Part shown: positions 21,786-33,624 of the stretch, one piece after another
How the letters are laid out: every line of letters begins with the position of its first letter
How positions within the stretch are numbered: position 1 is the first letter of the stretch
DNA from: Argopecten irradians
Lineage: Eukaryota > Mollusca > Bivalvia > Pectinida > Pectinidae
Direction of reading: 5' to 3'
DNA length: 64,000 nucleotides
NCBI RefSeq assembly: GCF_041381155.1
Contig: NC_091142.1
Span: 21,662,362 to 21,726,361 of the forward strand
Notes under the pieces: generated by a model
What the model saw: the letters and a program-made list of their open reading frames with translations, nothing else
What the model was told of the DNA's origin: nothing
The model's database searches: none
Position numbers and translations under genes: made by a program

Positions 21786-24353
21786 GTTTACCGTTCATTC
21801 TCCACTAAATGTACAAATTCCATTATTAAGTGTCCTCTATCAATATCGGGACTTAAAAACCATGTTTGTATATCATGTTTGTTTCACACGTAAAATATAT
21901 TGATTGATCTTCGAAAATAATCAAGTGTTGTTCCTCTGACCAATTAAGATTTTTCTCATCATCACATTAAATATGGCTCTCGTGACGAATTTCGACTGTC
22001 CTCTTAAGCTATAATGTATTTCATAAATCAACTGTGACTAAGGAAATGGGTAAATGTTACATTTTTTTCTATCATATCATAGATATTAGCATACGCAATG
22101 AGAATAGACAAGTATTGGCACACAAAATGCTTAGATATTTTTGATGTAACTCATTTTATCATTGTCACAAACTATGCTGGCAGATACGTTACAAACAAAT
22201 AAAATCATGTACACAATTAATGTATTATCAAATGTCCACGTTTTCTCCGTGATAATGAACTTTAATCTGTATACTAACTTTTACCTTTATGACAAGGACA
22301 CATCCATTAACAATTAAATGGACAGGTGCGATCTAATCTTGAAAATATACATGTTACGCAACGACATCAACAGATACGTTACTACTATGTACTTGATTAC
22401 CTAAGATGCCACTTTCCCACAGAGATAAAGTCACATCGCAGTTTGAAAAGTTTGTGGTTTGGTCGACAAGTCACACGGTGTCATTTAAATGATGAGAGGG
22501 GTTAGTGTCGGTCAGTACGTACGTTACCGACAGATACGTTATGGAAAAATACCCATATCGACAGAAATTCTCACGCTTGTCATAAAACATTCGAAATTAG
22601 CTTAACCACGTGGCAAGTGTCCGAGAGTTTGTCAATAGTTTACAGGCGGGAAGATTCGTTATGTTGCCAGTGTTGGAAAACTCGAAATAAGAAAAACCTT
22701 TACTTTCCTTTAGTATATACCTGTACATAGTAACATATATATACATTTCTGATAATAATCACGTGATTTCTAACACTAGTAAGCTGTATTGATTAAGCTA
22801 TTAGGTATATAATTAATTTTTAAATGTACAAATCACATATCAAAATAGTAACGTATCTGGTATAAAAGATCACGTATCTGTTTGATGAAAGATGTACCGT
22901 TAACTCTAATATTTAGTGTAAAACTAATAAAAATACTGTTACATCGACTAATTCAAATACATTTTATAGCCAGATATTGTTAGAATGTTTGTTATACTAA
23001 TGATACGGTAATGTGATATATAAACATGAAATAACGTATCTGTTTATTTGGTAACGTACCTGTCATATTTGGTAACGGATCTGTACTTTTGTACGTAAAC
23101 CTAATTTGAGTGAACTTTGCTTCATTTGTAGCAATTTGTTTCAGACTAGATATGGTCAGAAAATGTAAGTTTAGGGTTGTTTGTGGCAATCAAGTATGAC
23201 GGAGACTGATACGTTTCGGTGAAGGAAGGCGAGGACAATGAGAATGAATTATTCCTTTGCTTCATGTCAAAAAAACATCAACAAAGGAAAAATGAGGTTT
23301 CGTTGGCCAATAATATCAGAAGAACTGTTTATCATGAGTTATCGCATCTACCTGTCAGCCGTGCGGGTCGTTTTTTTTCCCAATTAAATGACAAGAACGC
23401 TGAAACCATCCGCAGTCAATGAGAATCGGTGTAGACAGATACGTTACCAATATGGTAGAAACATAATCATCTCTTCATCGACGCCGCTTTCAATAGTTTT
23501 GATTTATCGTTTGATAATTTGATGTTGTAGTTTTGACTACAAGTTTTGAAGCAGATTCGTGTTATTGAATTCGTTTATTTTCTAATACTTCATAAAGACA
23601 TATACCAAGAGAACAGATACGTTATCGCTGCTAATTTAGGCAAAAATCATCTAAAGTATTGCAGAGAAGTGAAACCGCTGAAAAGTACGTTTTCTTTAAT
23701 GCATTTTGACGAATTTATGAAACAGAAAAACATAATAGTCCTGTCAGATTTCTTCAGTCATATATTAAGTATGTTGTAACATATACGTTACTGTTTAAAG
23801 CAGGATTTTAATGTCCTATACAGTAATTTGTGATTTATACGAATACAAAATTACTGACATGTACTGATGCAGATAAAGGTACAGTTTGATAATAAGGAAA
23901 AATATAGAAACAAAATACTTTGGTACTATTTTTATATGAAACTATTCGAACACACTTATGAATCATACAAACCAATATTCACAAATGAACTTTTCATAAC
24001 TGCAATTGATAAAGACAAGTTGCTTTCGAGACGGACAAATGGCTTTGAATGGAAAGAAAAGTCCAAAACCAAAGCAAAAATTCAGTTAAAGTGTATATTT
24101 TGTGGCATTTCTAATGACAAATCTCAATTTAGTTCATTTAAACAAAGTCACGTATCTGTTCTTTACCAAAATATGATGGTTGACTGTAACAATTATAACT
24201 TTTCTTTGAGTAAAGATAGGAGCCAGCCCTTTTGGATTTAAAAAGTAGAGATATTTGCCAAACAAATGACAATACATAAGAACTTTGTTTTCAATTTTCA
24301 TATTTTATGTTTTCATTTCTGAAAACATGCAAATTAGTGGAGAATGAACGTTA
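21786..24353. mobile_element. Unclassified DNA-transposon-like segment with dispersed CAGATACGTTAC sites
   Basis: CGTTCATTCTCCACTAA at 21792-21808 recurs as its exact reverse complement at 24334-24350, giving a 2.56-kb segment with 17-bp inverted ends. Within it CAGATACGTTAC or a one/two-base variant occurs at 22181, 22371, 22531, 23435 and 23613 (plus) and at 22848, 22869, 23031, 23051, 23072 and 24147 (minus), with weaker matches at 23206 and 23779. Flanks of the motif are not conserved, so it is a site array and not a tandem repeat. Open frames of 67, 77 and 124 aa at 23219-24241 match nothing I recognise. A clear target duplication was not found. Superfamily unknown. Confidence 0.5.
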
Positions 24354-24942
24354 TACTAGCATTGTGTAAACAGTATGTACTATAATTTCCATACTCGCGA
24401 ATCAAGAAGAGCTTTTATGTTATTGCCAACATTTTGAGAATCACAAGACTTACATGTACAATGGATAGATTTTAATTTTACAAGTACAAATAAGAGTTGA
24501 AAATGATTTTTGGCAGTACTTCCAAAAATCATTACATCTACTCTACAGTGCAGTGAAATGAGTATATGCTGTCAGACCATGAATCCGAGTTTTTTAATTT
24601 TTAATTAACATTTCTACAGTGTATAGAATTTTATTATGCGAGTAAATGTATGCAAAAACACAGAATTTTAAATGCATAGATTCCATGTTGCAATTAGTAA
24701 TTGTAAAGCATTATACATGTTTTTCTGTCCATTTGAATAATTTTCACAGATCGATTCATCAAACCTTATGCTTTTCAATTTACTGAAGGAAAAAGAACAT
24801 TTAAAATTTTTACTGCTTATGCTTTGTAGAGAGGCGAAATATCATTTTTATATCATTATATTTTTATGCTTCAAAATTTTCACTTAGGTCGAAAATGCTA
24901 TTGCGATTACATTTTTAGCTATACATGTATAAGAATCATTTT

Positions 24943-25065
24943 TAGCCCTCTATCATTAGATGGTGGGCTATTCAAATCGCCCTTTGTCTGTGGTCCGTTG
25001 TCCGTCCGAAACAATGCTTGTTACCGCCATATCATGAGAAGTACTCCACAGATATTTTTCAAATT
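24943..25065. repeat. End of GATGGTGGGCTA-family repeat, split by a LINE
   Basis: TTAGCCCTCTATCATTAGAT, GGTGGGCTATTCAAATCGCC and TTACCGCCATATCATGAGAA form the terminus of the family also seen at 29640-29735 in the opposite orientation. The continuation (ATATGGCAGACGTCTTGG) lies on the far side of the LINE at about 26330-26440. Confidence 0.5.
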
Positions 25066-26346
25066 TACAATTCAATTACAATTCAATTCTTTTATTACAT
25101 TAGGCCATTTGGCCTATCGTCTACAAACAAGCATATACATTTACACAATAACACAAATTCTAAAGAATACATTTGACAAAATACTAAAGCGGTGCGTATT
25201 TTCCCAAAAAGTAATCATATGAATTAAATACATACAATGTAAACAGAATAACCAATATATAATACTTTGAATTAGATATTGCACCTAGAGTTTCAATATC
25301 GAGTTATATGTACTAAAATTACACCTGTACAAATGACAAAAAAGGAACATGCGGACGAACGGACTAATTGAAGAACACGAAAATATCGGATAGAGAGAAG
25401 CACTTAGAAGACAAAAACATTTCAGTAATAATGTAATTACATAATTCTACGTTTATGGGCTTCTACTATAAATCTTCCCAGCAAATTTAATTCTTTCAGA
25501 CTCTTTGAGTTTAATAATTCGATAACTTTATGAACTGATGGCTTGTGCCAATAATATTTTTTTTATATATATTTCATCCTAATATCAGAATAAAAGTGAC
25601 AGGCAAGAAGAAAATGATATTCATCTTCAACATCTAATGAATTACAATATTGACAATATCTGTAACACCTTTCTACATTCCTGTATCTCCCGGATTCTAC
25701 AGCTAAATTATGCGCAGAAAGACGAAATTTCGTAATCATTATTCTTCGTTGATTTGGTAATGATTTAGTCAAATAGAATTGCAAAGTCACTTTATCAACC
25801 ATATGCCTATAAAGATCACATTTACTTGAGACTTGTATCAAATTAAATACATTTTGATTGGCCTGATCTTCAATTCTCTGTTTAATTAGAGGTAAAAGAT
25901 AGATATCGCTGGAAGTCTGTCTCGTCCAAACATAACCAAAACCTAGCTCAAATAATTTACGCTTTAGAAATACTAACCAATTTTGCATAGGATGTTCCTT
26001 CTCCGTTTCCATGTAAAGAAAGTTATATACCTCAGATAAGATGCAATTGTCTGATTTTGATAATTTAAACCAATATTTTAACATTCTATACAGTTGTGCA
26101 TTAGCCAGTGGCTGACGACCAAGTTCAATGTATACCATAGCGTTACATGTGGATTTCTTTACACCAAGTAAATTTTTGCAAAATTCCAAATGAATTTTTT
26201 TCTACCTCAACCGATTTATTAATTCCCCATATTTCACAGCCATAGAAAAAAACACTACAAACATATGAATCGAAAAGGTGCAACATAGTTTTGATATTCA
26301 AACTCATATTATTACATTTAGAGCGAAGTGCATGGTCCCCTTGCAA
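25065..26346 (-). mobile_element. LINE fragment, C-terminal part of ORF2 and 3' UTR
   Basis: Minus-strand frames encode a reverse-transcriptase C-terminus: SVFFYGCEIWGINKSVEVEK (26.2-26.3 kb), then after one frame change ELGRQPLANAQLYRMLKYWF, ITKFRLSAHNLAVESGRYRN and the Cys/His motif CYRYCQYCNSLDVEDEYHFL, ending at about 25563. The 3' UTR runs to a tail of AATTGAATTGTAATTG-like repeats near 25070. The copy is 5'-truncated and has at least one frameshift. The clade is not decided; CR1/L2-like invertebrate LINEs have such a C-terminus. Confidence 0.75.
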
Positions 26347-27683
26347 TTGGGCCCTAGGAGTGTCATGCTGATTTTGAGACTGATCGGAAAAACAATATGG
26401 CAGACGTCTTGGATTTTGGCAGTTGATGTTTAAATTTGTTTAAATATTTCTCAAATTTTACATGCATGGTTCTTTCTAACGTGCCACGCAAGGGAAGGAT
26501 GAAGATATCATAGCTAGCGGCTGTTAGAGGACATCGTTTAAAAGGCATACCAGACACACCCTTTCTCCGCCACGGAGCAGAACAATATGTTAAGGGAGGT
26601 TTTCTGGAGTGGCCTCACGTGGAAGTTGAAGAATACCACTAGCTATATTAGCAAGGCCATAATGGAATTTGATAGATGCACAGAGTGGAGAAAGACCAAG
26701 AGAAGAGTCGCCATTTTAACTGAAACTATATTTCTCTAGGTACAGTTGTGTGGATGACTAAAATTTTAGATACATTATTAATTTCTGATTAAACATGCTA
26801 TATAATTTTTTTAAACATTGCAGATGCCAGGCCGGGATGTCAACCTTAAGTAGTGGGAAATATAATAGGGTAAAATATGAAATTAATTATGTAGTCAGAG
26901 TTAAGGAATTAGAATTACTGTATGGTAATTTTTGTTGTCCCAGTACTGTCTATATGTCGCTCTCTTGTTTACCTGTATACTTATATATTACTTAAAATGA
27001 GTGAGTGCATGGATGTATGAGTGCATTTTTTGGTTACAAGTAAGGTTAGGTACCAGTCAGGTGATTTAGCAGACTGGTGAGCGGTGTGGTTTTATTTGTT
27101 ATAGGTATCATATAATAATGTGTATTTTTCCTCCAAATTTCCTTTTTTGGGAAGATTTCCTTTGTCCGTGAGGCAGTTCACAAAGAGAGTCCAAAGAGGG
27201 CAGTTGTCTCTTTGACCTTTTGCCATTTTTTGGATCTGGTTCTTATAAGGAACTTATTCTATTTCTTCTTTAACTAATATTGTATATTCTGTGTATTTTC
27301 CATAAAGTAAACTACATAAGTAGAATGATCGCGAGAAGCTGTGTTTTTGAACAAGTTGAATATACATGTGTATGTGAGTAATTTGAATTTAATGTATACT
27401 GGCCTTTTTATCAAGACAATTTGATATAAAGCAGTTTATTCAGGACAAGCTTGTAAGAACAAGAAAGACATACAACTTGAGTTGAAAGTATTTTTTTATT
27501 ATATTACGGGTGTAACAAAATATAATACTTAATATTTCTTTCCCAGAAAGTCTTAGATGAGAGTCAAACCCGCCACACAAGGTATACAATGCATAGCATA
27601 GAATGAACATGTACAAAGGAAAGAGGCTGTAAGGGTTAGGTGATGGGCAATGCTTACAATTGTTAATTATCTAAAATAATTGA
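26347..27683. other. Gene-free interval
   Basis: Residual GATGGTGGGCTA-family repeat to about 26440, then AT-rich DNA with no recognised coding sequence. Confidence 0.45.
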
Positions 27684-27803
27684 TGTAAAAGCACAATTAA
27701 AACAATTGACAATAAATCGGGTCCTACATATGTTGTTTGAGTGTACATGAGGGTGTGATGGTGTGTGGGTGGGTGTGAGATGGTATGTGAGTGATGGTGT
27801 GTA

Positions 27804-27823
27804 TGTATGTATGTATGTATGAA
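27804..27823. repeat. (GTAT)n microsatellite
   Basis: Five GTAT units; the counterpart in copy B (36319-36366) is expanded to about twelve. Confidence 0.8.
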
Positions 27824-28249
27824 AGCATGAGTCAAGTTAATTAATAGATAGTATTATGGACTGATCTTTCCTAAGGCTTTCACATAGTCTTCATAGCCAA
27901 GATTAATAATGTTCCTGTTTTTCTCAAAAATGTCCAGTAGCTTTCCAAGTGTCGCTGAAGCCATTTTATTGTTCTACTTTATTATCAGTTGCTTTATGAC
28001 TTCAGAGATTCCAAACTTTAGATAGTCAGCTTCGATGTGAGAAATGTCTACTTCAGTGAAGTCCAGACAAAAGCCAAATACGAGTAGATGTTTTGATGAA
28101 ACCGTTCGTGAAAGGAACATGGCATGTTTAGTCGTGACTCGCTGAACTCTTAATTCTTCTGGAATCTTTGGATATCCAGGGTCATCTATGCAAATAAAAT
28201 AACATAGACAGAGATTCTCATGATTTGAACAATAATAAATAAACTCATG

Positions 28250-29735
28250 ACAAGAGATTCCAGAGGGATCTTGGCACCCACCATAACTGATCTACATCTA
28301 ACAACGGAAAGAGGGATCTTTTTCTCTGCTTTTCAAACTTTTACTACATACTACATATGAAATTTGAGAAAGATCCTTTTAGTATTTTCTAGTACTTTCT
28401 GAAATATATAGCGGTAACAAACTTTAACTATCAAAATTCAAGATGGTGGCCTGTCGGTCATAAAATGCAATATGCACAACTAGATCCCTAGGGGAACCTG
28501 TGCATGAAATTAGAGACAAATCCCTTCAGGACTCTCTGGGAAATATCGGTAACAGACTTCAATTGTCAAAATCCCAGATGGCGGCCTGTCGGCCAGCTTG
28601 TTCACCGATCGGTCCCTAAATACAATATGCACAACTAGACTCCTAGTGGAACATGCACATGAAATTTAAGACAAATCCCTTGACTACTTTCTGAGAACTA
28701 GCGGCAACAAACTTCAATTGTCAAAATCCAAGATGGCGTCCTGTCGGCCATCTTGTTCACCGATCGGTCCCAAAATGCAATATTCACAATTAGACCCCTA
28801 GGGGAACCTGCACATGAAATTTGATACAAATCCCTTTAGTACTCTCTGGGAAATAACAGTAACAAACTTCAATTTTCAGAATCCAAGATGGTGCCCTGTC
28901 GGCCATCTTGTTCACCGATCGGTCCCAAAATGTAATATGCACAACTAGGGACCTAGGAAAACCTGCACATGAAATTAGAGACAAATCCCTGGACTACTCT
29001 GAGAAATAGCGGCAACAACTTCAATTGTCAAAATCCCAGATGGCGCCCTGTCGGCCATCTTGGACACCGATCGGTCTCAAAATGCAATATGCACAACTAG
29101 ACTCCTAGTGGAACATGCACATGAAATTTAAGACAAATCCCTTGACTACTTTCTGAGAAATAGCGGCAACAAACTTCAATTGTCAAAATCCAAGATGGCG
29201 TCCTGTCGGCCATCTTGTTCACCGATCGGTCCCAAAATGCAATATTCACAAATAGACCCCTAGGGGAACCTGCACATGAAATTTGATACAAATCCCTTTA
29301 GTACTCTCTGGGAAATAACAGTAACAAACTTCAATTTTCAGAATCCAAGATGGTGCCCTGTCGGCCATCTTGTTCACCGATCGGTCCCAAAATGTAATAT
29401 GCACAACTAGGGACCTAGGAAAACCTGCACATGAAATTAGAGACAAATCCCTGGACTACTTTCTGAGAAATAGCGGCAACAAACTTCAGTTGTCAAAATC
29501 CCAGATGGCGTCCTGTCGGCCATCTTGTTCACCGATCAGTCCCAAAATGCCATATGCACAACTAGAATCTAGGGGAACCTTCATGTGAAATTTGAGAAAG
29601 ATTCCTTCAGTTCTTTCTCAGAAATAGCGGTAACAAGAATTGATAACGGACGGAAGGACGGACGGATGACGGACCATGCACGGACGAAAGGCGATTTGAA
29701 TAACCTACCATCTGATGATGGTGGGCTAAAAATCT
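28250..29735. repeat. GATGGTGGGCTA-family repeat with about 150-bp internal units and a 461-bp tandem duplication
   Basis: Each unit repeats AGCGGCAACAAACTTCAATT, CAAGATGGCGTCCTGTCGG, CCATCTTGTTCACCGATCGG and CAATATGCACAACTAG. The block 28637-29097 is repeated almost exactly at 29098-29558, while copy B (37213-38395) has it once. The terminus has GGACGGAAGGACGGACGG and GATGATGGTGGGCTA. Confidence 0.8.
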
Positions 29736-31200
29736 ATGTTTAATTCACATAAAAAATAATATAAAATAACTTGTTTTGCCTTATTAGGAGTTCATTCCAC
29801 ATACATATAGGGGATAGTGCCATGGAATCTTTTCAGAACACAATTAATTATTTTTAATATTTTCATCTCGAAGTTAAATAAGAAGCTCTAACTATGAAAG
29901 TAATGAAGAAAAGTAGATTCATCCTCTCCTGTTTTTAGCTCACCTGGCCCGGTGAGCTTATGTCATGGGCGCGGCGTCCGTCGTCCGTCCGTCCGTCGTC
30001 CGTCCGTCCGTCCGTCAACATTTCCTTTAAATCGCTACTAGTCATAGAGTTCTGCATGGATTGTAACCAAATTTGGCCACAAACATCCTTGGGGGAAGGG
30101 GAACAGAACTTGTATAAATTTTGGCTCTGACCCCCCGGGGGCAGGAGGGGCGGGGCCCAATAGGGGAAATAGAGGTAATCTTATAAATTGCTACTTTTCC
30201 TAGAGTTCTGCATGGATTTTAACCAAATTTGACCAGAAACATCCTTGGGGGAAGGGGAACAGAACTTGTATGAATTTTGGCTCTGATCCCCCGGGGGCAA
30301 GAGGGTGGGGCCCAATAGGGGAAATAGAGGTAAATCCTTTAAATCGCTACTTGTCCTAGAGTTCTGCATGGATTGTAACCAAATTTGGCCAAAAACATCT
30401 TTAGCAGAAGGGGAACAGAACTTGTATAAATCTATGCTCTGACCCCCCCGGGGGCAGGGCCCAATAGGGGAAATAGAGGTAATCTTATAAATTGCTACTT
30501 GTCCTAGAGTTCTGCATGGATTGTAACCAAATTTGACCAGAAACATCCTTAGGGGAAAGAGAATTGAAAATTGTATAAATTTTGGCTCTGACCCCCTGGG
30601 GGCAGGAGGGGCGGGGTCCAATAGGGGAAATAGAGGTAAATCCTGTAAATCGCTAATAGTCATATAGTTCTGCTTGGATTTTAACCAAATTTGGCCCAGA
30701 AACATCCTTGGGGTTAACAGAATTTGTATAAATTTTGGCTTTGACCCCTGGAGCAGAAAGAGTGGGGCCTAATAGGGGAATTCAGAAAAGAAACAATGAA
30801 CTTGAATTCAGAACATTCCTAGGCATTACAAACCAGGTGAGCGATACAGGCCCTCTGGGCCTCTTCTTTATATATAAAAACACCATTCGTCAGCGATGTT
30901 GCATCTTTAATATGAAATATGAAATGTTAAAAAACAAATTTGATAATTTTGAGTCGAAAAAGCTACATATGTATAACCTTAACGTTAATACTACTCAAAA
31001 TCATTTTCAAAAACATTTTTTGTGACGAAATTAATTATTTTCAATATTTGTATCTTGAAGTAAAATAAGATGTTCAAACCTTTCAATGGTGGTAATGGTG
31101 TAAAGTAAGTAACTTTTGTAACTGAAGAAAATTACTGATTCGCCTGATCTTGTTTTTGACTAGAGAAAAATAGCATTCGTCGGCGTTGGAGCATCTTTAA
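29736..31200. mobile_element. Two adjacent MITE fragments (GGAGCATCTTTAA family), first one interrupted
   Basis: Both end in CATTCGTC(A/G)GCG...GCATCTTTAA (30910 and 31200) and share CTTGAAGT(T/A)AAATAAGA and AACTTTTGTAACTGAAGAAA with the complete copy at 48572-48967. The first is split at 29937-30869 by another repeat; in copy B the same fragment (38396-38646) is uninterrupted. Confidence 0.65.
29937..30869 (+). mobile_element. GCTCACCTGGCCC repeat insertion with five internal units
   Basis: It starts AGCTCACCTGGCCCGGTGAG, then GTCCGTCCGTCC runs, then five units of about 155 bp (CTAGAGTTCTGCATGGAT, AACCAAATTTGGCC, AACATCCTTGGGG, GGGGGCAGGAGGGGCGGGGC, AATAGGGGAAATAGAGGTAA), and ends AGGTGAGCGATACAGGCCCT, GGGCCTCTTC. 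The empty site in copy B proves it is a discrete insertion. No transposase; class unknown. Confidence 0.7.
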
Positions 31201-31611
31201 TGAATGTCCTAATTGTACCATACAAGATTATCACTGTGTCAAGCGGCAAACGCCATAGTTAACATAGAAAAGACAGAATCTTTCATTTTTTTTGATGTTA
31301 CCGTGCTCATATTTAACCATTGATACAGAGTTTCATAGTGTTATAATTTGTGTCAGGAAACTTATTTTTTTTATTTTTAGAAACGTAATGCCCCGCAATT
31401 AACCTATTTCTGTAAGATAAAAAAAATAATAAACAAATGGAACCCTTTTTCATGTCTCTCCGGACAGAGGGGTGGGCCAAGTAATTGTAGGAAACCAATA
31501 GCAAAGCAGTGGGAAAATTTCAATTTTAGGATTTTTGTTACATTCCCTGACTGAAGGTTGGATATAATAGAAAACAATTTTTTTTTTAGATATTAACATT
31601 AAATGTTTTCC

Positions 31612-33020
31612 ACATTAGTACTAAGTATAAGGTTTAAAATCTCCTCAGTTAAAAAGAAACTAAACCAATTTTGTGTAAAATGGTAGTGTCTGATCCTGCT
31701 GTGACGAATAGAATGAACAGACGTGAACGACTAGGAGAAATTTTCAAAGATCAAGAGACCTTGTTTGATTCTATCCAAGTCCTTTATCTAAAACTAAAAC
31801 AAATATTTTTATATTCATTGCATGGATTTGCTACCCTTCCAAGTTGGACTGTAGAAATGTATGAAACCGAGCAAATTAGAAATACATGTTATATGTATGT
31901 GCTACTCCCCATGAAGAATATTTTTTAATATTCCTGACAATGTGTCAAATGTTATTCCTCATCTGTCAAAGATGAGCAACATAATGTGACTTCTTATCTA
32001 TTTATTTATCAAATACTGTAACCATGAACCATGCACGACCGAGAGAAGAGGCCCATGAAGACTTAACGGTTATCAGAGTCATGATACAATACTGTAATAA
32101 AGAGTGTCAAAACATATAAAGTGCTTCGATCACAACTATAGGTTGAGAAAACTAGCTGTTCCTAGCTCTAGATCTCAGTGTATGTTACAGTGGTGATCAT
32201 GATCAGTTACTGGTAAAGATATACTGTATATTACAGTGGTTCAGTTACTGGTAAAGCTATGATGTATATTACAGTGGTTTAGTTACTGGTAAAGCTATGA
32301 TGTATATTACAGTGGTTTAGTTACTGGTAAAGCTATGATGTATATTACAGTGGTTTAGTTACTGGTAAAGCTATGATGTATATTACAGTGGTTTAGTTAC
32401 TGGTAAAGCTATGATGTATATTACAGTGGTTTAGTTACTGGTAAAGCTATGATGTATATTACAGTGGTTTAGTTACTGGTAAAGCTATGATGTATATTAC
32501 AGTGTTTTAGTTACTGGTAAAGTTATGATGTATATTACAGTGGTTCAGTTACTGGTAAATCTATACTGTATATTACAGTGGGTACTGGGGCACCTTATTT
32601 CGTCAAATAGTTTGTTTACAAATGAGCCATACGCTAAATGTTGATTTGAGTTACACTATAAAAGTACCATATTCGAAATGATTGAATTTATTAAATCAAA
32701 TCTTGGTTTATGAGTCGGGTATACTCTTCTTTTCATACAACTGGTATTTTGCTTATAATAAGTTGTTTTTCTACATTGATACCTTTGGCCATTTGCCTCC
32801 ATCACCGACTTACAATGTTTTATAACTCATTGTATAGCTAATAATTCCTAGATTCATCCAAATGCGCAAAATTTATCAAATTATAGTTATACATATCACA
32901 GCCGGTCGTATGAATGATGCTTTCAAAAGCTATACACATATTTATAAATAATCTATAGAAATAAACCTTCGCGAATAAGTTCCAAATAACATTTAACAAT
33001 CGCAAAAATCAAACTTAGAG
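31612..33020. other. About 1.4-kb segment present in copy 2 intron but not in copy 1
   Basis: Copy 1 runs straight from TTTTCCACAT to ACTCAAATTATAG (20050-20097), while here about 1.4 kb intervenes. It contains an 85-codon open frame (31671-31928), identical in copy B, that I do not recognise (it includes VTNRMNRRERLGEIFKDQET), and the 38-bp minisatellite. A diverged insertion is likely; origin unknown. Confidence 0.45.
32192..32583. repeat. 38-bp minisatellite, about 10 copies (copy A)
   Basis: Unit AGTTACTGGTAAAGCTATGA + TGTATATTACAGTGGTTT, nearly perfect in the centre, diverged at the edges. Confidence 0.9.
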
Positions 33021-33624
33021 CTATACATTACTCAAATTATAGCTAAAACGATTATTGCTTATTCTGGAATTATTATACATGTGTACCTGTTCCTGTTTCT
33101 GACACTTGGATTGGTTTATACTCGGGTTCTCTGATTTTCATTACCAAGGCATGGTAGGCATCGTTACGATTTTCTGCCAACTGTTTTAAAAAGAAATCAA
33201 ACATTCCTGGTTTGGATTTAATTCTTTCATTGAGGAGTTGTATAAGAGTTGTCATTTGTTCCTGTTTTATCTTCCCATTTATGATTTTCTCGACTACATC
33301 ATGAATGGTCAGATAATCTTCGTCCACAAATCTATCCATTATATCCTCTGCTAGCACCGTTGTAACTATGTCTGCTTGATGTTTTTCAATCTTCCACTTG
33401 AGCTCCTCAGTCTCCATGGTCCTATGAAGAGAATTAAAGAAGAGAATATAAACATTTTATCACTTAATAATTCTTTGCAATATAAAACTGTAAGAAATAT
33501 TACCATTTGTTGTATAAAATGATACATGAATTTATATGTGATATATAGAGATAAAAAAGAAACTTTTGGTAAAGAAATAACATATTTTCAAAATAATGTT
33601 TTGTAAAAATATACATGTTATACT

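Larger units (their letters stand above)
27854..33417 (-). pseudogene. CARD + death-domain adaptor, copy 2, premature stop in death domain
   Basis: The CARD exon (start 33417, donor after ACAG near 33089) is intact and about 80 % identical to copy 1 (LAEDIMDRFVDEDYLTIHDV unchanged), with acceptor CTTCATAG just upstream. The death-domain exon 28185-27854 (acceptor GCATAG) aligns throughout with copy 1 (ASATLGKLLDIFEKN), but the conserved Trp of IIKWKN is a TAG codon, followed by a one-codon deletion. The product would stop in the middle of the death domain, leaving CARD plus about 70 further residues. The reading frame after the stop is otherwise open to its normal end, so the lesion is recent, or the short CARD-only form is used. 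Intron homology with copy 1 (31190-31600 against 19270-20060) confirms gene duplication. The promoter-like counterpart is at 46829-46990. Confidence 0.75.

Noticed and set aside
23219-24241. Three consecutive plus-strand frames as a host gene
   Set aside because: There is no recognisable domain or convincing splice structure, and the frames cross the dispersed 12-mers; kept only as a note under the element.
30181-30705. 174-aa minus-strand frame with repeated GQIWLKS text
   Set aside because: It lies entirely in the internal tandem units of the insertion at 29937-30869, is absent from copy B, and is a repeat artefact.
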